64,000 nt of DNA from Pollutimonas thiosulfatoxidans (GCF_004022565.1 NZ_CP022987.1:2480001-2544000), one strand, 5' to 3'; positions 43,531 through 53,100 are shown, counted from the first letter of the stretch. The notes: a model not told the origin generated them from the sequence alone. A program made the numbers and translations.

Positions 43531-45671
43531 GGCAGGGCCACCCGCTTGTTGGGCGCGGGTGAAATCGTGCCCAGCCGCTCTTTAAGCGAATCCGGCTTGC
43601 CGGTAAACATCATTGAGTAGTAGCTGGTGTTCGACAGCACATTCTTGACATACAGGCGTGTCTCGGTAAAGGGGATGGTTTCGGCAAAGATGGCGCCTTC
43701 CACGGGGGCTCTCAACTTGGAGCGCCACTGCACGGGTCGGCCCGGGCCAGCGTTGTAGCCGGCCGTTGCCAACACCTGGGAGCCGTTCAAATCGTTAAGC
43801 ACCATGCTGAGATAATTGGTGCCCAATATGGTGTTGGTGTCGAAATCGTTGACCGACGATGGCTGGAAGTCTTTCATGCCTATCTTGCGTGCCACCCAGC
43901 GCGCCGTGGCCGGCATCAACTGCATCAAGCCCGACGCCCCGACCCGCGAACGCGCGTCCGTAATGAAGCGGGACTCTTGGCGGATAAGGCCATATACCCA
44001 GGCAGGATCAAGGTTGATCTCGCGCGCCTTCTCTGAAACCCGGCCTTCGAATGGCGCAATGAAACGCTGCGAGAAATCCACTTCGTTCTTGGTCAGCAAC
44101 GAGGTGTTCACCACGCGGTCGTAGATATGCTCTTTGCGGGCCAGCTCGGCCGCTGCCAACAACTGGCGATCAGACATGCCGCGCAGCGAATAGCTCCATT
44201 CGGGCACAGCCTCTGGCCGCCAGCCCAGGTCGAACAAGGCTATCGCACGCTGCAAGCCGGGGTGGCGTAGCGCCTCCTGCATTTCGGTTTCTGTCACCGG
44301 CGCTGCCGCGGGCGGCAAGGACGGCGTATGGCCGAGTTCTTCGCTGGCCAACTGACCGTAAAAGTTCAGCTCGTGCGCGATGGATTGGAAATGCTGTGTG
44401 GCGGCTTGCTGATTGCCCAGCGCCGCCAGGGATCGACCATACCAATACACCCACACCGGCTCGGCCGCCTGTTGGGCTGTCATCCGGCGTATGGCCTTGG
44501 CCACTTGATCCCAATCGATGCGCGGCTGCCGCAGTTCGGAACGAACCTGCCAGGCATGGTTGTAATCGGTCATGGGAGCCGTGCCGGACTTGCGATACCA
44601 ATCGATGGCATTCAGCTCGACATTCAGGGCGGCGACCAATCCGAACTGGCTCCATACCCATTGCAGGTCGGCCTTGGGAATGGCCTTGGCCCATTCGCGC
44701 TCGACGTAGGCAGCGTTGCTTTCGCGCTGGTTGCCGTAGGCCAGGCGAGACAAGGCGATGGTGACCAATTCGATGTCAGCAAGCGACTTGGGCGGCTTGC
44801 GGCCGGTGAGCCACTTCTTGGGGTTTTGCATCAGGGCCGTGTACTGCTGCATCTGGGCCCCGTCGAACATAATGGCCGCCACGCGGCGTGTATCGGCGGA
44901 CTTGCTGGTTTCCAGGGTAGCGCGCAGCAAGCCTTGCAGATCTTTCCATCCGACGACCTTGCTGTCTGCGAACTGATCCAGCATGGTCCAGCATGCTGAC
45001 GTGGACTTGAAGGCGTCCATGGCCTGGGTCGCGTTGACGCGTTTGCCGGTCATGTGCAGCGCCAGCAGATAAGAACATGTTTCGCTGGCGTTGCTGTTGA
45101 CGACAGGGCCCAGGCTGGCCGCCAGGGCATAGTTGCCGGAACGGGCGGCCGCCACCAGCCAATCGCCCTTCAGGCGATCGGCCAGATAACCAGTGGGGTG
45201 GGCCGCCATGAACTCACGCATGGCTTCGTCCGGCACTGGCTGTGTAGGGTCGATCAGCTTTTGATGCAGCATCCAGTACTCTGGGTAGACACCCAGCACA
45301 GGATCGGACTTCGCGATGGGCAGCAAGCTTTGCAGCGCGGCCCACTGCTTTTTTTGCATGGCGTCGCGGGCGGCAATGACGGCCTTACGCGCGGCCGGCG
45401 GCGTGACCAGCAGGACGGAATCGACGTTGGTGTTTTGCAGCGATGCCACCTGGATGGCGCCAGCGAACTGGTCGGACGCCGGGGTGGCTGCCTGAGCAGA
45501 AGCTGTCGTAGCGGGCGGCTCGGCGGCGGCCACGGCGTCGCTGCGTTCGGCGCCGGCACAGCCCGTCAGGCCCAAACCCAGAGACAGCCATAATGCAATC
45601 TGCGGATATCCGGGCCGCCGGGGCGCAGAATGTTTCGGGGTTTTCTGATACCGTTGTCTATTGGCTACCAT
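43527..45671 (-). CDS. Soluble lytic murein transglycosylase (Slt70-like)
   Basis: 714 aa from ATG 45671 (GTG 45686 is a possible alternative start). Lipoprotein-like signal with LSLGLGLTGC. A long alpha-superhelical U-shaped region follows, then the catalytic SLT domain (about 530-700): WVYGLIRQESRF (catalytic E), GASGLMQLMPATA, NILGTNYLSMVL-like segment and AGYNAGPGRPVQW. Cleaves peptidoglycan exolytically. Coupled to cca downstream and divergent from the cyclo-ligase gene with only 27 bp between. Confidence 0.92.
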   Translation of the reverse strand: MVANRQRYQKTPKHSAPRRPGYPQIALWLSLGLGLTGCAGAERSDAVAAAEPPATTASAQAATPASDQFAGAIQVASLQNTNVDSVLLVTPPAARKAVIAARDAMQKKQWAALQSLLPIAKSDPVLGVYPEYWMLHQKLIDPTQPVPDEAMREFMAAHPTGYLADRLKGDWLVAAARSGNYALAASLGPVVNSNASETCSYLLALHMTGKRVNATQAMDAFKSTSACWTMLDQFADSKVVGWKDLQGLLRATLETSKSADTRRVAAIMFDGAQMQQYTALMQNPKKWLTGRKPPKSLADIELVTIALSRLAYGNQRESNAAYVEREWAKAIPKADLQWVWSQFGLVAALNVELNAIDWYRKSGTAPMTDYNHAWQVRSELRQPRIDWDQVAKAIRRMTAQQAAEPVWVYWYGRSLAALGNQQAATQHFQSIAHELNFYGQLASEELGHTPSLPPAAAPVTETEMQEALRHPGLQRAIALFDLGWRPEAVPEWSYSLRGMSDRQLLAAAELARKEHIYDRVVNTSLLTKNEVDFSQRFIAPFEGRVSEKAREINLDPAWVYGLIRQESRFITDARSRVGASGLMQLMPATARWVARKIGMKDFQPSSVNDFDTNTILGTNYLSMVLNDLNGSQVLATAGYNAGPGRPVQWRSKLRAPVEGAIFAETIPFTETRLYVKNVLSNTSYYSMMFTGKPDSLKERLGTISPAPNKRVALP

Positions 45672-45698
45672 ATTGAATCGTTCCACCTCATACCGCCC

Positions 45699-46328
45699 AT
45701 GAATAACAAAATAGAGAATAGCGCAGTCCCGTTACGGGCACGCCTGAAACAACTGCGTGCCGAGCAAGCCCCCGTCGATAGAAACCGGGGCGCCTTGCTG
45801 ATCAGAGGACGCTTGTATACCTGGCTGGCCACAACGCGCACCCGATTACGGGAAGCCGGCAGACCCGAGCCCAAGCATATTGCGGCGTTCTGGTCTACGG
45901 CGGAAGAACCCACGCTGCAGCCGCTGCTGCAACAGTGGGTGGAAGAAGAAGGATACCGCGTATCCCTGCCCGTCGTCACGGCTCCGGATGCGCCCTTACA
46001 GTTTCGCTTCTGGACGCCCGATGCCGAACTGCAGGAAGGCGCCTACGGCATCCAGGAGCCCGTAGGTGCGGTCGCGCCGCTGCCCGATGTCATCCTGGTG
46101 CCGACACTGGGCTATACCCGCGAAGGGGACCGCGTGGGCTATGGCAAAGGCTATTACGATCGGACGCTGGCCGAACTGAAGGCACAAGGCCACAGCTTTA
46201 CCAGCATAGGCATAGCCTGGGCCACCGGCGACCTTTCTGGCCAAGGCCATGTGCCGGCGCCCCACGACGAAAAACTGGATGCCATCCTGACCGACAAAGG
46301 CTGGGCCGTGCCGGCGCCGGTACTTTAA
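45699..46328 (+). CDS. 5-formyltetrahydrofolate cyclo-ligase family protein
   Basis: 209 aa from ATG 45699. Conserved ATP/folate motif DRVGYGKGYYDRTLAEL and PDVILVPTLGYTREG. Converts 5-formyl-THF to 5,10-methenyl-THF. Its 3' end overlaps convergent metF by 4 bp, which places two folate one-carbon genes side by side. Confidence 0.9.
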   Translation: MNNKIENSAVPLRARLKQLRAEQAPVDRNRGALLIRGRLYTWLATTRTRLREAGRPEPKHIAAFWSTAEEPTLQPLLQQWVEEEGYRVSLPVVTAPDAPLQFRFWTPDAELQEGAYGIQEPVGAVAPLPDVILVPTLGYTREGDRVGYGKGYYDRTLAELKAQGHSFTSIGIAWATGDLSGQGHVPAPHDEKLDAILTDKGWAVPAPVL

Positions 46329-47167
46329 GCGTCCAGGCTCAGCTGACGCCAGATCGCCATCGTGACGTCCGCGTTGTTAAGCGTATAAAAATGCAAGCCG
46401 GGTGCGCCCTTGTCCAGCAGGTCTTGTGACAGCTTGCCGATAACGTCGATGCCAAACGCCTTGATGGAGGCCTTGTCATCGCCGAAATCGGCCAGCCGCA
46501 AGCGGATCCAGCGGGGAATCTCCGCGCCGCACATGTTCGAAAAACGCGATAACTGTGCGTAATTCGTGATGGGCATAATGCCCGGCACCACCGGTACGTT
46601 GATGCCGCGCGCCTGTACCCTTTCAACGAAATCGAAGTAGGCATCGGCGTTGAAAAAGTACTGCGTAATGGCGCTATCGGCGCCCGCCTGCACCTTGGCC
46701 ACGAAATGATCCAGATCGGCCTGTGCGCTACTGGCTTGTGGATGCATTTCGGGGTAAGCGGCTACCTCGATATGGAATGCATCGCCGCTGTGCTGGCGGA
46801 TGAAGGCGACGAGTTCGCTGGCGTAATGCAGCTCGCCCGCGTCTCCGCCCATGCCCGAAGGCATGTCACCGCGTAGCGCCACGATGCGCTTGATACCCTG
46901 CGCCCGATAGGCATCCAGGATCTCGCCCAGCGTGGCTCGCGATGCCCCGATGCACGACAGGTGCGGCGCGGCATCGCAACCCAGGTTCTGCATAAGCTTG
47001 ACCGTCTCTGCAGTACCCGAGCGGGTGGATCCGCCCGCCCCGAACGTAACGCTGACATAAGCCGGGTGCAAGGCCAGCAACTGCTTGGCCGAGCGTACCA
47101 GTCGTTCTTGGGCGGCAATGTCGCGTGGTGGAAAAAACTCCAGGCTGATAGCTTGCTGTGTCGTCAT
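46325..47167 (-). CDS. metF: 5,10-methylenetetrahydrofolate reductase
   Basis: 280 aa from ATG 47167. SLEFFPPRD start, GAGGSTRSGTAET, ALRGDMPSG, YFFNADAYFDFVERV (FAD site) and PGIMPITNYAQL. Makes 5-methyl-THF for methionine synthesis. Overlaps the upstream small membrane-protein gene by 4 bp and follows ahcY, forming an activated-methyl-cycle operon. Confidence 0.95.
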   Translation of the reverse strand: MTTQQAISLEFFPPRDIAAQERLVRSAKQLLALHPAYVSVTFGAGGSTRSGTAETVKLMQNLGCDAAPHLSCIGASRATLGEILDAYRAQGIKRIVALRGDMPSGMGGDAGELHYASELVAFIRQHSGDAFHIEVAAYPEMHPQASSAQADLDHFVAKVQAGADSAITQYFFNADAYFDFVERVQARGINVPVVPGIMPITNYAQLSRFSNMCGAEIPRWIRLRLADFGDDKASIKAFGIDVIGKLSQDLLDKGAPGLHFYTLNNADVTMAIWRQLSLDA

Positions 47168-47505
47168 GAAGTCAGCAATCTCGACAGCAGACCCGACACA
47201 ATGCTGTAGACCAGTGCGCCCAGCAATGCCCACCAGAATCCATTGACCTGGAACCCTTTAAGCACCGACCCGACAAACCAGAATACCAGCGCGTTGAGCA
47301 CCAGCAGAAACAAGCCCAGTGTCACTATGGTTATGGGCAGGGTCAGCAAAATAAGCACGGGCTTGACCAGCGTATTCAGCAGGCCCAGTACCAGTGCGGC
47401 GATCAGGGCCGAGCCGAACGAGGCTACCGTAATGCCGGGCAAGATATAAGCGACGATCAACAAGGCCACCGCATTCAGAATCCAGACAAGAATTAGTTCC
47501 ATCAC
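47164..47505 (-). CDS. Four-helix membrane protein of the phage-holin IV superfamily
   Basis: 113 aa, four hydrophobic segments. PGITVASFGSALIAALVLGLL and NTLVKPVLILLTLPITIVTLG (in pieces) are typical of the DUF360/holin superfamily IV, a common chromosomal family not linked to prophage here. It sits between ahcY and metF as in many Burkholderiales. Function unknown. Confidence 0.88.
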   Translation of the reverse strand: MMELILVWILNAVALLIVAYILPGITVASFGSALIAALVLGLLNTLVKPVLILLTLPITIVTLGLFLLVLNALVFWFVGSVLKGFQVNGFWWALLGALVYSIVSGLLSRLLTS

Positions 47506-47520
47506 ACATGCTCCTTGGGT

Positions 47521-48939
47521 TTAATAGCGATAGTGATCAGGCTTGTAGGGGCCCGCTACCGGCACGTTGATGTAGTCGGCCTGATCGGGACGCAGCTCGG
47601 TCAGATTCACACCCAGCTTCTTCAGATGCAGGCGCGCGACCTTCTCGTCCAGATGCTTGGGCAGCACATAGACCTGGCCTTTTTCGTAGGCTTCGCCTCG
47701 GGTGTATAGCTCGATCTGCGCGATGGTCTGATTGGTGAACGACGCCGACATCACGAAAGAAGGATGACCCGTGGCACAACCCAGGTTTACCAGACGGCCC
47801 TTGGCCAGCAGGATGATGCGCTTGCCGTCGGGGAAAATAATGTGGTCGACTTGCGGCTTGACCTCTTCCCACTGCAGGTCTTCCACAGCGGCAACATCGA
47901 TCTCGTTGTCGAAGTGACCGATATTGCAAACAATGGCCTGGTCTTTCATGCGCTCCATGTGCTCGCGCGTGATCACATGATAGTTGCCGGTAGCCGTCAC
48001 GAAGATGTCAGCCTTGTCGGCGGCCTCGTCCAGCGTCACGACCTTGTAGCCTTCCATGGATGCCTGCAGCGCGCAGATGGGGTCAACTTCCGTTACCCAC
48101 ACTTGCGCACGCAGCGCCGACAAAGCCTGCGCGCAGCCCTTGCCCACGTCGCCAAAGCCGCACACAACCGCGATCTTGCCGGCGATCATGACGTCGGTGG
48201 CGCGCTTGATGCCGTCCACCAGCGACTCGCGGCAGCCATACAGGTTGTCGAACTTGGACTTGGTGACTGAGTCGTTGACGTTGATGGCAGGAAACGCCAG
48301 CTCACCCTTGCGGGACATCTGATACAAGCGATGCACGCCGGTGGTGGTTTCTTCCGTTACGCCCTGAACCTCGGCCAAGCGGGTTGAATACCACTTCGGG
48401 TCGCGCGCCAACTGGGCCTTGATGGAGGCAAACAGCACGCGCTCTTCTTCGCTGCCCGGCTTGGCCAGTACAGAGATATCGCTTTCGGCTTTGGCGCCCA
48501 GGTGCAGCAGCGTCGTGGCATCGCCGCCGTCGTCCAGAATCATGTTGGCATGCTGGCCATTGGGCCATTCAAAGATCGCGTGCGTGTACTGCCAATAATC
48601 TTCCAGCGTTTCGCCCTTGATGGCAAATACCGGCGTGCCGCCATCCGCAATCGCTGCGGCAGCGTGATCTTGAGTGGAGAAAATATTGCACGATGCCCAG
48701 CGGACTTCGGCACCCAAGGCCTTGAGCGTTTCGATCAGGACAGCCGTCTGGATGGTCATGTGCAGGCTACCCGCGATGCGGGCGCCCTTCAGCGGTTGCG
48801 CGGCTGCGTACTCTTCGCGCGTGGCCATCAGCCCGGGCATTTCAGTTTCAGCGATCGCAATTTCGCGACGGCCCCATCCTGCGAGGGCGATATCGGCAAT
48901 TTTGTAGTCGTTCAGGCCGGCTTCGGCAATAGTGTTCAT
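47521..48939 (-). CDS. ahcY: S-adenosylhomocysteine hydrolase
   Basis: 472 aa from ATG 48939 with SD GGAGCT. NAD site CGFGDVGKGCAQALSAL, substrate motifs NINVNDSVTKSKFDNLYGC (in part), NIGHFDNEID, C-terminal PDHYRY that completes the neighbouring active site. Removes SAH, giving adenosine and homocysteine. A SAH riboswitch lies in the leader, so expression should rise with SAH. Confidence 0.96.
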   Translation of the reverse strand: MNTIAEAGLNDYKIADIALAGWGRREIAIAETEMPGLMATREEYAAAQPLKGARIAGSLHMTIQTAVLIETLKALGAEVRWASCNIFSTQDHAAAAIADGGTPVFAIKGETLEDYWQYTHAIFEWPNGQHANMILDDGGDATTLLHLGAKAESDISVLAKPGSEEERVLFASIKAQLARDPKWYSTRLAEVQGVTEETTTGVHRLYQMSRKGELAFPAINVNDSVTKSKFDNLYGCRESLVDGIKRATDVMIAGKIAVVCGFGDVGKGCAQALSALRAQVWVTEVDPICALQASMEGYKVVTLDEAADKADIFVTATGNYHVITREHMERMKDQAIVCNIGHFDNEIDVAAVEDLQWEEVKPQVDHIIFPDGKRIILLAKGRLVNLGCATGHPSFVMSASFTNQTIAQIELYTRGEAYEKGQVYVLPKHLDEKVARLHLKKLGVNLTELRPDQADYINVPVAGPYKPDHYRY

Positions 48940-49015
48940 GGTAGAGCTCCGGTAAACCCGTACCAGCCGAAGCACCATGAAAACAAGTGCTCATCTTCGC
49001 CTGGAACAGGGAATG

Positions 49016-49081
49016 ATGAGCGCCGTTGAAACGAAAAGAAGTCCTGAGCCTAGCGGGGGTACCGTCGCAGCGCTCCTCAGG
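49016..49081 (-). ncRNA. SAH riboswitch upstream of ahcY
   Basis: On the minus strand: CCTGAGGAGCGCTGCGACG (49080-49062), then GCTAGGCTCAGG, then AACGGCGCTCA. P1 is CCTGAG/CTCAGG, and GAGCGC can pair with GCGCTC, giving the pseudoknot of the SAH riboswitch. The sequence matches the conserved core of that class closely. It lies about 80 nt before the ahcY start and activates expression when SAH accumulates. Confidence 0.88.
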
Positions 49082-49088
49082 AAGGGCA

Positions 49089-49094
49089 GATTGT
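49089..49094 (-). promoter_or_regulatory. Probable -10 box for ahcY
   Basis: TACAAT on the minus strand, just upstream of the riboswitch, at the right place for a transcript that starts shortly before the aptamer. No strong -35 is visible. Confidence 0.5.
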
Positions 49095-49135
49095 AACGTA
49101 GGCCTGAAAAAAATTCTGTGACAGGATGCGGCGCG

Positions 49136-49381
49136 TCAGCCCTGACGCTTGGGGTAACCCTGCGCCTTGATGCGCTTCCAGACGGCCAGCCTTTCGGCCT
49201 CGTCCAGGAACACCCAGTTGGCCACTTCCATGGCCGTGCGCCCACAACCACGACAGATGTCGTCGTACAAAGTCGAACACACGGCTACACAGGGTGAGTC
49301 GCTGACATGCAGGCTATGCGCATCGTCCCGCCCCGAAGGGCCCGCAGGGCTTGCGCCCCGCTGCGCTTCGGTGATTTTCAT
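49136..49381 (-). CDS. DUF1289 Cys-motif protein
   Basis: 81 aa from ATG 49381. SPCVAVCSTLYDDICRGCGR shows the CxxxC...CxxC pattern of DUF1289 followed by EVANWVFLDEAERLAVWKRI. Small, probably metal-binding, unknown role. It starts 2 bp after metK and is likely co-transcribed with it. Confidence 0.85.
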   Translation of the reverse strand: MKITEAQRGASPAGPSGRDDAHSLHVSDSPCVAVCSTLYDDICRGCGRTAMEVANWVFLDEAERLAVWKRIKAQGYPKRQG

Positions 49382-49383
49382 GC

Positions 49384-50547
49384 TTAGGCGGCCTTCTTGA
49401 GCGCTTGCACCTTGTCGGATGCTTCCCAGCTGAACTCGGGCTCGGCACGGCCAAAGTGGCCGTAGGCCGCCGTCTTGGCGTAGATGGGGCGCAACAGGTC
49501 CAGCATATTGATGATGCCTTTGGGGCGCAGGTCGAAGTTCTCGCGCACCAGACGGGCGATCTGCTCGTCCGGAATCACGCCGGTACCTTCGGTGTAAACC
49601 GTGATATTGATGGGCTCGGCCACGCCGATGGCATAGCTGACCTGCACCTGGCACTGGCGAGCCAACCCGGCGGCCACGATGTTCTTGGCCACATAGCGTG
49701 CGGCGTAGGCAGCCGAGCGGTCGACCTTGGAGGGATCCTTGCCCGAGAACGCGCCGCCGCCGTGCGGGCAAGCGCCACCGTAGGTGTCGACGATGATCTT
49801 GCGTCCGGTCAACCCGCAGTCGCCCTGAGGGCCGCCGATCACGAACACGCCCGTGGGGTTGATCATGAACTTGGTCTTGGGGGTAAGCAAACCGTCGGGA
49901 AAGCTGGGTTTGATGATGTTTTCGATGACGGCTTCGTGGATCTCGGCTTGCGAGATGTCGGGCGCATGCTGCGTTGACAGCACCACGGTGTCGACTTCGG
50001 CAGGCTTGCCATCCACATAGCGGAAGGTGACTTGCGACTTGGCATCCGGGCGCAGCCAGGGCAGGCGGCCGTCTTTGCGCAACTCGCTTTGGCGCTGCAC
50101 CAGGCGGTGAGCGTACCAAATGGGAGCAGGCATGAGGTCGGGAGTTTCGTCGCACGCATAGCCAAACATCAGGCCCTGGTCGCCGGCCCCTTGGTTCAGC
50201 ACTTCTTCGCTGCTGCGATCTACGCCTTGCGCAATATCGGGCGATTGCTTGTCGTAGGCCACCAGCACCGCGCAGCCCTTATAGTCGATACCGTATTCGG
50301 TATTGTCGTAGCCTATGCGCTTGATGGTGTCGCGCGCCACCTGGATGTAGTCGACGTTGGCCGTCGTGGTGATTTCTCCGGCAAGCACGACCAGCCCGGT
50401 GTTGCACAGGGTTTCTGCCGCCACGCGGGCAGTGGGGTCTTGCTCTAGGATGGCGTCGAGGATGGAGTCGGAAATTTGGTCAGCGACCTTGTCGGGGTGA
50501 CCTTCGGAGACGGATTCGGAAGTAAAGAGGAAATCGTTATTTGCCAC
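49384..50547 (-). CDS. metK: S-adenosylmethionine synthetase
   Basis: 387 aa from GTG 50547, giving the standard N-terminus ANNDFLFTSESVSEGHPDK. GAGDQGLMFGYA, GGGAFSGKDPSKVDRSAAY and the C-terminal FSWE are diagnostic. Makes SAM from methionine and ATP. A GCCGG/CCGGC hairpin lies about 20 bp upstream of the start. Together with ahcY and metF it forms a locus for the activated-methyl cycle. Confidence 0.96.
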   Translation of the reverse strand: MANNDFLFTSESVSEGHPDKVADQISDSILDAILEQDPTARVAAETLCNTGLVVLAGEITTTANVDYIQVARDTIKRIGYDNTEYGIDYKGCAVLVAYDKQSPDIAQGVDRSSEEVLNQGAGDQGLMFGYACDETPDLMPAPIWYAHRLVQRQSELRKDGRLPWLRPDAKSQVTFRYVDGKPAEVDTVVLSTQHAPDISQAEIHEAVIENIIKPSFPDGLLTPKTKFMINPTGVFVIGGPQGDCGLTGRKIIVDTYGGACPHGGGAFSGKDPSKVDRSAAYAARYVAKNIVAAGLARQCQVQVSYAIGVAEPINITVYTEGTGVIPDEQIARLVRENFDLRPKGIINMLDLLRPIYAKTAAYGHFGRAEPEFSWEASDKVQALKKAA

Positions 50548-50792
50548 AGCGATGCGTCCTGTAAAGCGCCGGAAAATACCGGCATGGAGGTTGAACGAAA
50601 CGCGTTGCACCTCGGACGTTGCTTTGCAGCGGTGATCAGGGCGCGACGCTTTAGCGGATTTTTTGCACGCGGTTTGCACCACGGCCATCGCCCCGCAAGT
50701 TGTCGGTTAACTCAGCGATGAACCGTATTTTAAGCGAAAATGCAGCCATGTATCCTTTCTCATTGGTTATATAAGGGTTATTGTCCGCGTCT

Positions 50793-51647
50793 ATGCTCCT
50801 GGCTTTGTTTCGCTTGCTTGCACTTTTGCCACTGCCACTACTGCATGGCCTGGGCCGTCTGGCCGGTCGGCTGGTATACGCCTGGCCGGGTCGTTATCGC
50901 AAGCGCTTGCAAGCCAACGCGGCCCAGGCCGGCTACCCGGAACGAGACTTCGCACGACAGGCAGCCGCAGAAACCGGCGCCATGGTCATGGAAACGCCCA
51001 AGGTATGGCTGCGCAGGCAAGCGTGTTTACGGCTTACGCACAGCGATGACGATGAGGTCGTGCGGGCCGCGCTGGCCGAGGGCCGCGGCATTCTGTACCT
51101 GACCCCGCATCTGGGTTGCTTCGAGATCACCGCCCGCTACCTGATCCAGCACGGCCCCATCACCGTCATGTACCGCCCGCCGCGCCAGGAGTTTTTGCAG
51201 CCCCTCATGGAACAGGCGCGCAACACCTCGGGCCTGAAGGCTGTGCCAGCCAACATGCAAGGCGTGCGCGAGTTCGTGCGGGCCCTCAAGCGCGGGGAAG
51301 CCGTGGGCATGCTGCCCGACCAAGTACCCAGCGGCGGCGAGGGCGTCTGGGCCCCCTTCTTCGACAAACAAGCCTACACCATGACCTTGGCCGGCAAACT
51401 GGCCTTGCAAACAGGGGTGGCCGTTATCCTCACGGCGGGTGAACGCCTGCCCGGGGGCAAGGGTTGGCGCATCCACTACCTGCGCTTGCCCGAGCCCCTG
51501 GAGCGCGATCCGCAAGCCCTTGCTGCGGCTATCAACCGCGCCATGGAAACCTTGATCCGCCGTTTTCCACAGCAATACCTGTGGAGCTATAACCGTTACA
51601 AGATTCCACCAGAGGCGCCACCCCGCCCGGGGGATGCCGCCGCATGA
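50793..51647 (+). CDS. lpxL: Lipid A biosynthesis acyltransferase (LpxL/HtrB family)
   Basis: 284 aa from ATG 50793 (TTG 50781 in frame is possible). N-terminal membrane helix, catalytic H-x4-E in TPHLGCFEI, then MYRPPRQEFLQPLM and LPDQVPSGGEGVWAPFF. Transfers a secondary acyl chain to Kdo2-lipid IVA. Overlaps a second acyltransferase gene by 4 bp; divergent from metK. Confidence 0.88.
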   Translation: MLLALFRLLALLPLPLLHGLGRLAGRLVYAWPGRYRKRLQANAAQAGYPERDFARQAAAETGAMVMETPKVWLRRQACLRLTHSDDDEVVRAALAEGRGILYLTPHLGCFEITARYLIQHGPITVMYRPPRQEFLQPLMEQARNTSGLKAVPANMQGVREFVRALKRGEAVGMLPDQVPSGGEGVWAPFFDKQAYTMTLAGKLALQTGVAVILTAGERLPGGKGWRIHYLRLPEPLERDPQALAAAINRAMETLIRRFPQQYLWSYNRYKIPPEAPPRPGDAAA

Positions 51648-52534
51648 GAGTCAACAAGCTTCCTGTTCTTCGTTCCGTCTTCACCTATTTTGGCCGCTGC
51701 TCCGCAGCGACGCGTCAACGCTGGGCGCGCGCCCTGGGCTGGCTGGCATCGCGCACGATGCGTTCACGCGCTCACATCGTACGCACCAACCTGGAACTGT
51801 GCTTTCCCGACGCACCCCAGTGGCAACGTGACGCCTGGTTCCACCAGCACTTTTACCTGCTTGCGCAATCCGTCGTGGATCGCGGCCTGTGCTGGTTTGG
51901 CAAACCCGAAGACATCAAGCAAACCATACAAATTACGGGGCTGGACGGACTGGGCGAACTACTGAAGGCCGAACGACGCATTATTTTGCTGGCGCCGCAC
52001 TTCATTGGGCTGGACGCCGCCGCAACGCGCTTGACCATGTACCTGAAAGAGTCGGCCACCATGTATACGCGCCAAAGCGATCAGGATGTCGACCAACTGG
52101 TGCGCGAAGGACGCGGCCGCTTCAACAAGGTGAACCTGGTCAGTCGGCACGATGGCGTGCGCGGCCTGATGCGCCATCTGCGCAACGGCATCCCTGTCTA
52201 TTATTTGCCCGACATGGACTTCGGGCGCGCAGGCGCCGTTTTCGTGCCTTTCTTCGGCGTACCAGCAGCCACTTTGTTGGCGACAGCGCAAATCGGCCGC
52301 GCCTGGGATGCCGCGATCGTGCCGATTATCAGCCGGCTGGACGCCGAGTCCGGACAGTATCAGGTGGATGTGTTGCCCGCTCTGGAAGACTTTCCGGGCG
52401 ACGATACGCCAGAGGAAGCAACGGCGCGGCTGAATACCTTGATCGAAAGCTGGGTGAAGGTGGATCCGCCCCAATACTACTGGGTGCATAGGAGGTTCAA
52501 GACGCGGCCTGAGGGAGAGGCGCGGATTTACTGA
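51644..52534 (+). CDS. Second lipid A acyltransferase (LpxL/LpxM family)
   Basis: 296 aa. The catalytic motif is H-x4-D (LLAPHFIGLDAAATRL), YLPDMDFGRAGAVFVPFFG follows and YYWVHRRFKTRP closes the protein. Tandem LpxL-type genes suggest two late acylation steps. Repeat element B2 begins 19 bp after the stop in the same orientation. Confidence 0.9.
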   Translation: MRVNKLPVLRSVFTYFGRCSAATRQRWARALGWLASRTMRSRAHIVRTNLELCFPDAPQWQRDAWFHQHFYLLAQSVVDRGLCWFGKPEDIKQTIQITGLDGLGELLKAERRIILLAPHFIGLDAAATRLTMYLKESATMYTRQSDQDVDQLVREGRGRFNKVNLVSRHDGVRGLMRHLRNGIPVYYLPDMDFGRAGAVFVPFFGVPAATLLATAQIGRAWDAAIVPIISRLDAESGQYQVDVLPALEDFPGDDTPEEATARLNTLIESWVKVDPPQYYWVHRRFKTRPEGEARIY

Positions 52535-52553
52535 AGTGGGGTTGTTTATTGGG

Positions 52554-52792
52554 TTCTTAAGAAGGCGCGCACGGGCGGGTGGCGGGGCGGCTTAATGGTC
52601 ACGGTCCGGCAGAGCCGGACTTCCCGGCTATCAGTGCGGATCAGGGCGGCCGCGAAACTCGGCGGATGGATAGCCCCCCGGGCTATCCAAAGCCCCCGCC
52701 TCAAACAGTCGCGGCCTTGCATCCCTGATCCGCACTGATAGCCGGCGTGCCCAATGCGCCACCCCGCCACCCGCCCGTGCACACCTTTTGCA
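52554..52792 (+). repeat. Structured GC-rich repeat element B2
   Basis: 239 bp, plus-strand copy of B1. It starts with TTCTTAAGAA and ends GTGCACACCTTTTGCA. Terminal arms CACGGGCGGGTGGCGG / CCGCCACCCGCCCGTG. Compared with B1 the arm changes AAGC to GGGT, and the opposite arm GCTT to ACCC, so pairing is preserved. Side hairpin GTCCGGC/GCCGGAC (52604-52620). The apical hairpin is replaced by GGATAGCCC-CCC-GGGCTATCC (52668-52688), quite different from B1 yet still a perfect stem. Confidence 0.85.
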
Positions 52793-53060
52793 ATATGTCC
52801 AATTGAACGGCGCTGTCTTGCGGTGGCCTCGGACTCCGAAGTACCCGGGTCGATCTTGAACGGGTGGGAGAGAGAGAGAAGGTAAATGCGGGAGATCTCG
52901 CTTTGAATCGTTGTCAGTTAATACGGACCGAAGAAGCCGGCCTTGCCCAATACTCCTTGACAAAGGCCGGTACTGATCAAGCGGCTAGGCCTGGGATGAG
53001 TTTAGGAAAGAGCTGACTTTGAATGGTTGCGGACACATGGACGATTGTTCAATTCTGGCC
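52793..53060. other. Intergenic stretch with possible A-element end or scar
   Basis: No gene is supported. At about 52974-53006 the sequence TGATCAAGCGGCTAGGCCTG then GGATGAGTTTAGG resembles the left flank of element A2 (CGATCAAGCGGCCAGGCCTG, 53702-53720) joined to its right flank type (GGGTTTAG). It may be a truncated or excised element A. Confidence 0.35.
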
Positions 53061-53100
53061 GCGTAGAAATGTCCAGTCTGGGTCGGCGAATATATATCTT

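Noticed and set aside
47164..47505. Phage origin for the holin-superfamily gene
   Set aside because: The family is widespread on chromosomes, and no phage gene lies near; it is embedded between ahcY and metF.
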